Source: Pseudomonas fluorescens
Lineage (GTDB): Bacteria > Pseudomonadota > Gammaproteobacteria > Pseudomonadales > Pseudomonadaceae
Length of the DNA: 64,000 nt
Direction: 5' to 3'
Assembly: GCF_000967965.1 (NCBI RefSeq)
Contig: NZ_LACC01000002.1
Coordinates: forward strand, 248,001 to 312,000
This document shows positions 17,397 to 24,236 of this stretch, piece after piece; the first letter of the stretch is position 1; each line of letters begins with the position of its first letter. The notes under the pieces were generated by a model that saw nothing but the letters and a program-made list of their open reading frames with translations, made no database searches and was not told the DNA's origin. A program made the position numbers and the translations under genes.

Positions 17397-18014
17397 ATGG
17401 CCGACGACTATCGGGCGGCCAGTGCCTTCCTGGCCGCCATCGATGACAACTGGCGCCGCCACATCGACGCCATCGGCCCGTGCCTGCACCAACCCCATGC
17501 GGCCCGTGATCCGTATGAGTCGCTGGTGCGGGCGATTGCCTATCAACAACTGCACGCCAAGGCCGGCGATGCGATTGTCGGCCGGTTGCTGGCGCTGTTC
17601 GGTTCGGATTCGTTTCCCCGGCCTGAACAGATCGTCGCCACGGATTTCGACCGACTGCGCAGTTGCGGGTTTTCCGCGAGCAAGATCGCGACCATCCAGG
17701 GCATCGCGCAAGCCTCGCTGGACGGCGTAGTGCCGGATTACGCCACGGCGCTGGCCATGGACGATGAAGCGCTGATCGAACGCCTGATCACTTTGCGCGG
17801 CGTGGGTCGCTGGACCGTGGAGATGCTGCTGATCTACAGCCTGGAACGCCCGGATATCCTGCCGGCCGATGATTTTGGCGTGCGTGAGGGTTATCGACGG
17901 CTCAAGGGGCTGGAGGTGCAGCCGACGCGCAAGCAGATGATCGAGATTGGGTTGGCGTGGAGCCCTTACCGGACGGTGGCCTCCTGGTATTTGTGGCGGG
18001 TGCCCAACCGGTAG
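17397..18014 (+). CDS. AlkA-like DNA-3-methyladenine glycosylase (HhH-GPD)
   Basis: 205 residues, shorter than E. coli AlkA (282) because the N-terminal TBP-like domain is missing. The helix-hairpin-helix (TLRGVGRWTVEM, about 132-143) is followed by the GPD loop with catalytic aspartate at 158/159 (LPADDFGV). It removes alkylated purines from DNA as the first step of base excision repair. It begins 4 bases after the lyase stop and belongs to the ada group, so induction by alkylation damage is plausible. Confidence 0.9.
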   Translation: MADDYRAASAFLAAIDDNWRRHIDAIGPCLHQPHAARDPYESLVRAIAYQQLHAKAGDAIVGRLLALFGSDSFPRPEQIVATDFDRLRSCGFSASKIATIQGIAQASLDGVVPDYATALAMDDEALIERLITLRGVGRWTVEMLLIYSLERPDILPADDFGVREGYRRLKGLEVQPTRKQMIEIGLAWSPYRTVASWYLWRVPNR

Positions 18015-18029
18015 ACCGCGTTATCGTTC

Positions 18030-18099
18030 ATCGCAGGCAAGCCAGCTCCCACAGGTCTTATGTCGAACACAAAACCTGTGGGAGCGGGCTTGCCCGCGA
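18030..18099. repeat. REP inverted pair
   Basis: TCGCAGGCAAGCCAGCTCCC faces GTGGGAGCGGGCTTGCCCGC, between convergent genes. Confidence 0.8.
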
Positions 18100-18135
18100 A
18101 GGCTTCAGCCCAGCCAATACATCACCCGAAGCTAG

Positions 18136-18939
18136 TTACAACCCCGACTTCAACCGACTGAACGCCCTGATCAACGCCCGGTTGAACACCTTGCCGTTGT
18201 CGTTCTTGCTGTACAGCGAAGCCCTGACCGCAGCCGTCGGATACGTCCCCGGATCATTTCGAATCGCCGGGTCGACCAGGCCGTCCGCCGCCGTGATCGC
18301 ATTGGCGTAATGGATGGTGTCGGTGATCGGCGCGATCACTTCCGGAGTCATCAGGTAATCCATCAACGCCAGGCCAGCCTTCGGGTGCGGCGCGTCCTTG
18401 GGAATGACCATGGCGTCGAACCAGATCAACGTGCCCTCCTTCGGAATCCGGTACTTGAGCGAATACGGCTTGCCCGCCGCCTCGGCCTGGCCCGCGGCGA
18501 TGGCCACGTTGCCGTTCCACGACATCGCCACGCAGGTGTTGCCGTTGGCCAGGTCGCTGATGTTCAGGTCGTTGTCGAAGTAGCGAATGTACGGACGAAT
18601 CTTCGCCAGTTGCTGCTCGGCCAGCTTCAGGTCATCGAGGCTCTGGCGGTTGATGTCCAGGCCCATGTACTTCATGACCGCCGCAAACACTTCATTAGGA
18701 TCGTTGAGCAGGCTGACCCCGCAATCGGCAAATTTCGCGACCACGGCCGGGTTGAACAGCATCGCCCAACTGTCGGTCGGCGCGTCGGGCAGGCGCTGTT
18801 TGACGGCCTGCTCCTGATAACCCACGCCCGTGGTGCCCCAGGCGTAGATCCCGGCGTAGCGGTTGCCCGGATCGAACACCGCCATGTGCTGGCGGAACTC
18901 CTCGCCGACCCCGGCGAAATGCGGCAGTTGCTGCTTGGT
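18136..18939 (-). pseudogene. 3' remnant of a PotF-like putrescine-binding protein gene
   Basis: An open frame of about 268 codons matches the C-terminal two thirds of periplasmic polyamine-binding proteins: MAVFDPGNRYAGIYAWGTTGVGY, DLANGNTCVAMSWNGN, a conserved IPKEGTLIWFDAM strand and a C-terminal NALIRAFSRLKSG-like tail. The signal peptide and about the first 120 residues are missing. The frame runs directly into aguA remnants at about 18940, so the 5' half was deleted. An internal ATG at 18885 could be translated, but the product could not be exported or bind ligand normally. Confidence 0.85.
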
Positions 18940-19367
18940 TCGGTGGTCAGGAGCTGCCCTGGCCGTCGCTCTGGATGCCGCCCAGTTCGGCGATCAACGG
19001 GGCGCGATAGTGATCGAAGCGTTCGATTTCGAGGATCTTGCTGGCGACCTGGTCGTCCTTGTCCTACGGGTAGTACAGGCCGCCGCAGGCGTGGAATTCG
19101 AAGTCGACGCCGCACACTTCGCTGCTCTGGTCATTGACCACGAAGCACGGCCCGCTGTCGCGGAACCAGGTGTCATTGCAGGTCATTTCCACCACGCGCA
19201 CTTGCGGCGGTGACGATCTGCACCCAGACTTTTTGTGCCGGCTTGGCACCGTTGCGCCAGACGTCGGTGCGCTCCGGCCAGCCGAGCCGGCAACCGGACT
19301 TGGCTTCGAATTCGCCGGGCAGACGGAAACCGTCCTGTTTGGGAGTGGTGTCGAGCAAGCGGGCCAT
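18940..19367 (-). pseudogene. aguA: 5' remnant of agmatine deiminase
   Basis: The original start is intact (ATG at 19367 after GAGG). The first 50 or so residues (DTTPKQDGFRLPGEFEAKSGCRLGWPERTDVWRNGAKPAQ as family pattern) match AguA. There is then an internal deletion of about 35 codons with a frame change, followed by VRVVEMTCNDTWFRDSGP and DFEFHACGGLYYP, an in-frame TAG, DKDDQVASKILEIE, and a second frame change into LLTTE. AguA similarity stops there and the PotF-like remnant begins. AguA converts agmatine to N-carbamoylputrescine. In P. aeruginosa the agu genes lie next to a polyamine-binding protein gene, so one deletion can explain the joint. Not functional. Confidence 0.85.
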
Positions 19368-19380
19368 GGTCAAACCTCTT

Positions 19381-19752
19381 CAACGGGGATTGGAATGACC
19401 ACAGGCTAAGGGCGTTGGCGACCATTGCCACAAAACCGGCGTCGAAATCAGAGCCGACTGGGTAATTACCAGCCATTTCGATGTGCCGTCCGGCCATGAA
19501 GCCGGTTTGAAATTACACAGTGGTCCAGATCGTCCAACCGCCGTTTTTTCTGTCAATGACTTCCTCGCCATCGGGCTGATGGGCGCGGCGCGAGCTTGCA
19601 ACTTGGTCACGGGAAGTGATTTGGCCGTAGTTGGTTTCAACGACACGGCGCTTGCCGCGCAACTTCCCATCCCTGGTTGTTCGCACCAGTTCCGACTTCA
19701 AACAGAATTAACAAGCAGTCCGTTTAGAGGCACTGCGCCAGGCAGTTCATGA
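19381..19752 (+). pseudogene. Relic of a LacI-family regulator gene (effector domain)
   Basis: In the frame of 19483, SGHEAGLKL and RPTAVFSVNDFLAIGLMGAARACNL...DLAVVGFNDTALAAQLPIP match the C-terminal sugar-binding-type domain of LacI regulators. The frame has a stop at 19396, lacks the whole DNA-binding half, and loses similarity after LPIP (about 19675). It faces the aguA relic head to head. Probably inactive. Confidence 0.75.
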
Positions 19753-19926
19753 CCCGGTGCCGCAACTGGCCAGCGCAAATAGATAGCAGGTGCGCGAACG
19801 TGCTGTCGGTACCAAGACAGGAAAGAAAGGGGGAGATTGACGCAGGATCGATCCCAACACTTAAGCGCCGGGACAGAAGCTACGCAGCATGCTCATGGCG
19901 CGATACGTCAGAGCTGGCAAGCGATA

Positions 19927-20283
19927 TCACGCCGGGGGCTGGTACATGCTGAGCAAACAGTAACGGACGAGTGCGTCCTGAACGCTCTGCTTGCCTCCCA
20001 AAACCAGACTTACGGCAATAGCCTGATCCGCCTCGAAAATCTCGTAGAGGACGCGGTAGCCTTCTGTGTTGAGTTCACGGTATTGCATGACACCCAGCTC
20101 GCTCAGTTGAGGACTTACGGGGTAACCATAGGGTGCGGACAAGAGCTTGTCCCCGATGTCGTCAATGACGGAGTAAACCCGCTTTTCGGCGGATTGAAGA
20201 CCGTTAAAGGCGGCCAGATATTCGATCTGGTCTTCGATGCATTGTTGAGCGATTTCGGTGAAGCGGACTGTGAACTTATTCAT
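19927..20283 (-). CDS. RelE/ParE-family toxin
   Basis: 118 residues, with the ParE/RelE fold pattern: FTVRFTEIAQQCIEDQIEYLA at the start, YGYPVSPQLSELGVMQYRELN and YRVLYEIFEADQAIAVSLVLGGKQSV (the conserved R-V-x-Y-x strand). It would act as an mRNA interferase or gyrase inhibitor. The ribosome site AGGAG lies in the 14-base gap after the antitoxin gene, giving the usual antitoxin-first operon. It sits in an AT-rich stretch next to the decayed polyamine genes. Confidence 0.87.
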   Translation of the reverse strand: MNKFTVRFTEIAQQCIEDQIEYLAAFNGLQSAEKRVYSVIDDIGDKLLSAPYGYPVSPQLSELGVMQYRELNTEGYRVLYEIFEADQAIAVSLVLGGKQSVQDALVRYCLLSMYQPPA

Positions 20284-20297
20284 TGAATCTCCTGTTT

Positions 20298-20546
20298 TTA
20301 TTTGTGGGCAAATCTCCTGCTCAAACGGGCTTTCAGTTCATCAGTCGAACAGTGTTTACCTTGGGCATACTCGCGCGAACTGATTGCGAGCATTTTCACC
20401 AGGGCGATTGCTTCGTCACGGCGCTTACGCTCAACGTAAGACTCCACAACATAGGCAGGAACACCGTTTTGTGTGACGACCATTGGCTCATCAAGAGGCA
20501 GGTCAGATGCGTGTTTTTTCAAAAAGCTGATCGTTTCGACTCTCAT
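20298..20546 (-). CDS. Phd/YefM-family antitoxin
   Basis: 82 residues from the ATG at 20546, which has GGAGGT eight bases upstream; a longer frame to 20618 has no ribosome site. It starts with [16 protein letters not shown] and has [20 protein letters not shown], the signature of Phd/YefM DNA-binding antitoxins, with a charged C-terminal tail that would wrap the toxin. It probably represses its own operon with the toxin as co-repressor. Confidence 0.87.
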   Translation of the reverse strand: MRVETISFLKKHASDLPLDEPMVVTQNGVPAYVVESYVERKRRDEAIALVKMLAISSREYAQGKHCSTDELKARLSRRFAHK

Positions 20547-21004
20547 GAGTGGAAACCTCCATCCTGGGGACGCCGGATATACCGCGCCTACATGAAACAG
20601 ATCTGGACGAAACCCCACCCAGAACCTTTAGACGGCACACAAAGTGACCGTCTGCGACCATCGTACACCAAATTCAGACCAAATCAAGACCTAAAACGAA
20701 CTTTATTATTTATTTTTTGTCAATTTATTTTTTTATAATCCGACTTTCGGTGAAAAATGACTACTGCAAAGTCGCCCTACGACCTATTTGGGTAGCCCCG
20801 TTGCCGAGACAGCAGCGCTTCAACAAGACTCCAGTCGAATGCAGTCTTGTTGCTGCCCATCACCTTCCCTTTTGGACCATGACATACACCCGCACCCGGC
20901 GCATGTTGAATCCTCAACCGGAGGACGACGCGATTCTGGTGCCGGTCGAATAGCCCTGACGGTCTAGGCTGTCCAGGGTAAGTTCAGGACAGCCGGAGGC
21001 TCCC
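20547..21004. other. AT-rich intergenic stretch
   Basis: 458 bases between the antitoxin gene and the GFA-family gene. It has a very AT-rich core (about 20697-20760, with runs of T) that probably holds the antitoxin promoter region or marks an integration edge. Apart from a doubtful 24-codon frame at 20879, no gene, attachment site or transposon end was recognised. Confidence 0.5.
20879..20953 (+). CDS. Possible small protein, 24 residues
   Basis: ATG to stop encodes a short peptide with a basic N-terminal half (TRTRR) and an acidic C-terminal half (PEDDAILVPVE). There is no convincing ribosome site and no family I recognise. It may be the tail of a decayed gene. Listed only because it is the single open frame in this stretch. 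Confidence 0.2.
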   Translation: MTYTRTRRMLNPQPEDDAILVPVE

Positions 21005-21496
21005 ATGCAACTCGAAGGTTCCTGCCATTGCGGCGCGGTGTCGTTCAGTTTGACCTGCGCCCACCCCTACCCTTACCAGCGCTGTTACTGCTCGATCTGC
21101 CGCAAGACCCAGGGCGGTGGTGGCTATGCGATCAACCTCGGTGGCGATGCCGCCAGCCTCAAGGTTCGCGGACGCAAACACATCGCGATTTACCATGCGC
21201 GACTCAAGGAAGACGGCGACAAACGCGCCCACAGCAGCACCGCCGAACGGCATTTCTGCTCGGTCTGCGGCTCGGGTCTGTGGTTGTTCAGTCCAGAGTG
21301 GCCGGAGTTGATTCACCCGTTCGCCTCGGCCATCGATACCCCGCTGCCGGTGCCGCCAGAGCATACGCACCTGATGCTGGGTTCGAAGGCGACGTGGGTT
21401 GAGGTCCAGGCGCAACCAAGGGATAAACAGTTCGATGTGTACCCCGAAGAGTCCATCGCCCAATGGCATGAACGGTTGGGTTTGAGCCGTCCATGA
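21005..21496 (+). CDS. GFA-family zinc-binding protein
   Basis: 163 residues; CGGAGG precedes the ATG. Seven cysteines occur in the GFA (glutathione-dependent formaldehyde-activating) pattern: GSCHCGAVSF, RCYCSICRK and FCSVCGSGL, which bind two zinc ions. The family is named for an enzyme joining glutathione and formaldehyde, but most members, including this one, have no tested activity. It is convergent with miaE. Confidence 0.88.
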   Translation: MQLEGSCHCGAVSFSLTCAHPYPYQRCYCSICRKTQGGGGYAINLGGDAASLKVRGRKHIAIYHARLKEDGDKRAHSSTAERHFCSVCGSGLWLFSPEWPELIHPFASAIDTPLPVPPEHTHLMLGSKATWVEVQAQPRDKQFDVYPEESIAQWHERLGLSRP

Positions 21497-21511
21497 CTGG
21501 GTATTGCGGGA

Positions 21512-22120
21512 TTACGCCGCTTCCGGCACACCGCTGTGAAACCGGAACTCCACGTCCGGCGACTCGATCAGTTCCTGCTCGGCGGCGCGGACCCTGTCGA
21601 TCACATGGGCGATGTCCTTGGCGTCGCCGTACTGGTAGGCCAGTTTCAGGTAACCCTGGAAATGCCGGGCCTCGCTCTTGAGCAGACCGAAGTAGAACTT
21701 GCCCAGTTCTTCGTCCAGATGCGGCACCAGCGCCTCGAAACGCTCGCAACTGCGGGCCTCGATGAACGCGCCCACCACCAGGGTGTCCACCAGCTTCACC
21801 GGCTCGTGACTGCGTACCACCTTGCGCAGCCCCGACGCATAGCGCCCGGCGGACAGCTGGCGCAGCTCGATCTTGCGTCGTTTCATCAGGCGCATGACCT
21901 GTTCGTGGTGCACCAGCTCTTCCCGGGCCAGGCGCGACATCATGTTGATCAGATCGACGTGGGAGTGATACTTGGCGATCAGGCTCAACGCGGTGCTGGC
22001 AGCCTTGAATTCGCAGTTCTTGTGGTCGATCAGCAGGGTTTCCTGATCGGCCAGCGCGGCCTGGATCCAGCCGTCGGGGGTGCGGCAGCCAAGGAACTCG
22101 TGAATTTCGGGAAGGATCAT
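21512..22120 (-). CDS. miaE: tRNA-(ms2io6A37) hydroxylase
   Basis: 202 residues from the ATG at 22120; a GTG at 22129 would add three residues. It is a non-haem diiron enzyme that hydroxylates 2-methylthio-N6-isopentenyladenosine at position 37 of tRNAs reading UNN codons. The ferritin-like helices show repeated E-x-x-H ligands: REELVHHEQVM and KSEARHFQGY, plus EFKAAS and EARSCERFE. It is divergent from the universal stress protein gene. Confidence 0.93.
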   Translation of the reverse strand: MILPEIHEFLGCRTPDGWIQAALADQETLLIDHKNCEFKAASTALSLIAKYHSHVDLINMMSRLAREELVHHEQVMRLMKRRKIELRQLSAGRYASGLRKVVRSHEPVKLVDTLVVGAFIEARSCERFEALVPHLDEELGKFYFGLLKSEARHFQGYLKLAYQYGDAKDIAHVIDRVRAAEQELIESPDVEFRFHSGVPEAA

Positions 22121-22198
22121 GGGGCTCACGGAAAAATAGGTTCAAAACGAAGGGCGCCGATTATACCGGCCTGCCCGCAGACCACCAGTCGCCAACCG

Positions 22199-22241
22199 TT
22201 GATATGCATCAAGTCCCCGAATTGCAGACAGCAACTATAGT
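22199..22241 (+). promoter_or_regulatory. ANR/FNR box and -10 element of the usp gene
   Basis: TTGAT-ATGC-ATCAA at 22199-22212 is a perfect ANR/DNR/FNR box. A -10 hexamer TATAGT follows at 22236-22241, so the box centre falls close to -41.5 from the expected start near 22247, the class II activator position. This predicts oxygen-limited induction of the usp gene at 22283. Confidence 0.8.
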
Positions 22242-22282
22242 TGTGCAACGCCGTGCTTTTTTATTTTCAGGAGATACCGCAC

Positions 22283-23146
22283 ATGCAAGCCGTTCGCAGC
22301 ATTCTGGTGGTCATCGAACCCTCACCGGATGAGAGCCTGGCCCTGGCCCGCGCCAAATTGATCGCCTGCAAGACCCAGGCGCACTTGCACCTGCTGGTCT
22401 GTGACAAGAAGCATGATCACTCCGAACACCTCAGGGCGCTCAAGGAAGAGCTGCTGGAAATCGGCTACAGCGTCACCACCGAGCAGGCGTGGCGCGACAC
22501 CCTGCATGACACTATCGTCGACGTTCAGCAGGCCGAAGGCTGCGGGCTGGTGGTCAAGCAGCACTTTCCCGACAGCGCGTTGAAAAAGGCCCTGTTGACC
22601 CCGGATGACTGGAAGCTGCTGCGCAGCTGTCCGGCGCCTGTGCTGCTGGTCAAGACCTCCGGTTCCTGGCAAGACAAAGTGATCCTGGCGGCCATCGACG
22701 TGGGCAACGCCGACGACGAACATCGCCACCTGCACAACACCATCATCGATCATGGCTATGACATCGCCGGCCTGGCCAAGGCCCACCTGCATGTGATCTG
22801 CGCCCACCCGTCGCCCATGCTGTCGGCGGCCGACCCGACGTTTCAACTCAGCGAAACCATCCAGGCGCGCTATCGCGAACAGTGCAAGGCGTTCCAGGCG
22901 GAGTTCGACATCGACGATGATCACCTGCACATCGAGGAAGGCCCGGCGGACGTGTTGATTCCGTTCATGGTGCACAGGCTGCAGGCGGCAGTGACGGTGA
23001 TCGGTACCGTGGCACGTAGCGGGTTGTCAGGGGCGTTGATCGGCAATACGGCGGAAGTGGTGCTCGATTCGGTCGAGAGCGACGTGCTGGTGCTCAAGCC
23101 GATGGAAGTGGCGGATCATCTTGAGGAGATTGCCGACAAGCATTGA
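22283..23146 (+). CDS. Tandem universal stress protein (UspA-type)
   Basis: 287 residues made of two Usp domains (about 1-140 and 145-287). The second has the ATP-binding-type glycine loop GTVARSGLSGALIGNTAE and ends VLVLKP, as in nucleotide-binding Usps; the first is degenerate. The ATG at 22283 follows CAGGAG, and an earlier ATG at 22241 lies inside the promoter. Such proteins in Pseudomonas support survival under low oxygen, which fits the upstream ANR box. Confidence 0.9.
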   Translation: MQAVRSILVVIEPSPDESLALARAKLIACKTQAHLHLLVCDKKHDHSEHLRALKEELLEIGYSVTTEQAWRDTLHDTIVDVQQAEGCGLVVKQHFPDSALKKALLTPDDWKLLRSCPAPVLLVKTSGSWQDKVILAAIDVGNADDEHRHLHNTIIDHGYDIAGLAKAHLHVICAHPSPMLSAADPTFQLSETIQARYREQCKAFQAEFDIDDDHLHIEEGPADVLIPFMVHRLQAAVTVIGTVARSGLSGALIGNTAEVVLDSVESDVLVLKPMEVADHLEEIADKH

Positions 23147-23161
23147 AGCCGAACATGCTTT

Positions 23162-23298
23162 TGTGGCGAGGGGGCTTGTCGGACCGCCGCACCGCCCCGT
23201 TCGGCTGCGAAGCAGTCGCAATACTTGGTGGCACGGTGGGTCAGTAAGAATGTTAGGGGCCGCTTCGCGACCCAACGGGGGCAAGCCCCCTCGCCACA
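23162..23298. repeat. REP inverted pair (GGCGAGGGGGCTTG type)
   Basis: A TGTGGCGAGGGGGCTTG arm and an inverted CAAGCCCCCTCGCCACA arm, with an internal imperfect dyad, between convergent genes. Confidence 0.85.
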
Positions 23299-23308
23299 TA
23301 TCAGCGGC

Positions 23309-23779
23309 TCAGCCGCCAAAGGCATCTTTCAGGAACCCCGGCACAATGTAGCGCTGGTAATGGGCTTCGGAGAGCAGGAAAAACTCCCGATCAATGGCAT
23401 CGCGCAATTCCGGCAGGTTCCACTCGCGAAACTCCGGCAGCAACACCATCCCGTAGGCTTCCAGGTTGTTGATCACCCGTGCCCCCCTGGCAATCAGCTG
23501 GTAGGCCCAGCAATATTCCGACTGATGGGGCACGAAGCGGATCTTGCGCTGCTCCAGCTGCATTCGGAGCAGTGCCGGATCGAAAATTTCCACCTTGGCG
23601 GCCATCACCTGCGACAGCAACTGCTCAAGACGCAGCCATACCGCGCGCTTTTCTTCCTCGTTGTAACCGTTCCAGTGGATCACTTCGTGGTGGAAACGCT
23701 TGCAGCCACGGCACACCAAGTCACCGTAAACAGTGGAGCAGAGGCCGACGCAGGGTGTCTTGATGGTCTGATTGGGCAT
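23309..23779 (-). CDS. DUF1289-containing protein
   Basis: 156 residues. The N-terminal DUF1289 module has four cysteines in order (KTPCVGLCSTVYGDLVCRGCKRF, about residues 8-30) that probably bind a metal. The remaining 110 residues are specific to Pseudomonas-type long forms and include ELRDAIDREFFLLSEAHYQRYIVPGF. The function is unknown. It lies divergently upstream of the acnB leader. Confidence 0.82.
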   Translation of the reverse strand: MPNQTIKTPCVGLCSTVYGDLVCRGCKRFHHEVIHWNGYNEEEKRAVWLRLEQLLSQVMAAKVEIFDPALLRMQLEQRKIRFVPHQSEYCWAYQLIARGARVINNLEAYGMVLLPEFREWNLPELRDAIDREFFLLSEAHYQRYIVPGFLKDAFGG

Positions 23780-23939
23780 AGATAGGCAAAACGCGAAAAA
23801 GCAGAACAGGCCGGCATGTTAGCCCTTTGTCGGCCATTGATCACCCCTCAAAGTTCAGCGCCCATGGAGAATCGGGCTCTGCTGAGCGTCACCACCAAAG
23901 TCCAATAAACACTGACTTACCTTTAATTTTTTTTTGCCG

Positions 23940-24236
23940 TAGAATCAGCCTGCCTTTTTAGGCGCCAATGTCCGTTAGAAGCTGTTTTCAAAGCGTCACG
24001 AGCACAGTCGTTCCTTCAGAGCGGTGTTGGCGAGGGGTTTTTCCAGCGGGGAAAAGCCCAACGCCAACCCTCATCAGCTCCCGTTCTGCAGGCGTAAAAC
24101 TTTGAAAGCAGCTTCTGTAAGGAATTGTCGGTAATTCTGGCTAAGTGGCTCAAAACGCCATGCAGCGCATGAGTACGGCAATTTCGGGATGAGCGTCCCG
24201 GACACCCATTTGGGACCACTGATGAGGGTAATAACT
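23940..24236 (+). promoter_or_regulatory. Candidate structured 5' leader or ncRNA upstream of acnB
   Basis: After a TAGAAT -10-like hexamer (23940-23945) there are about 290 untranslated bases. A 17-base arm at 23977-23993 pairs with 24100-24116 at 16 positions plus one G-U. Inside it, GTTGGCG (24026-24032) pairs with CGCCAAC (24062-24068), and within that a ten-pair stem joins 24035-24044 to 24050-24059 with a five-base loop. Such nested pairing is unlikely by chance and suggests a cis-regulatory RNA or an independent small RNA. The promoter is weakly supported. Confidence 0.5.

Noticed and set aside
18136..18885. Functional polyamine-binding protein
   Set aside because: Signal peptide and about 120 N-terminal residues are missing and the frame joins aguA remnants, so it is a relic.
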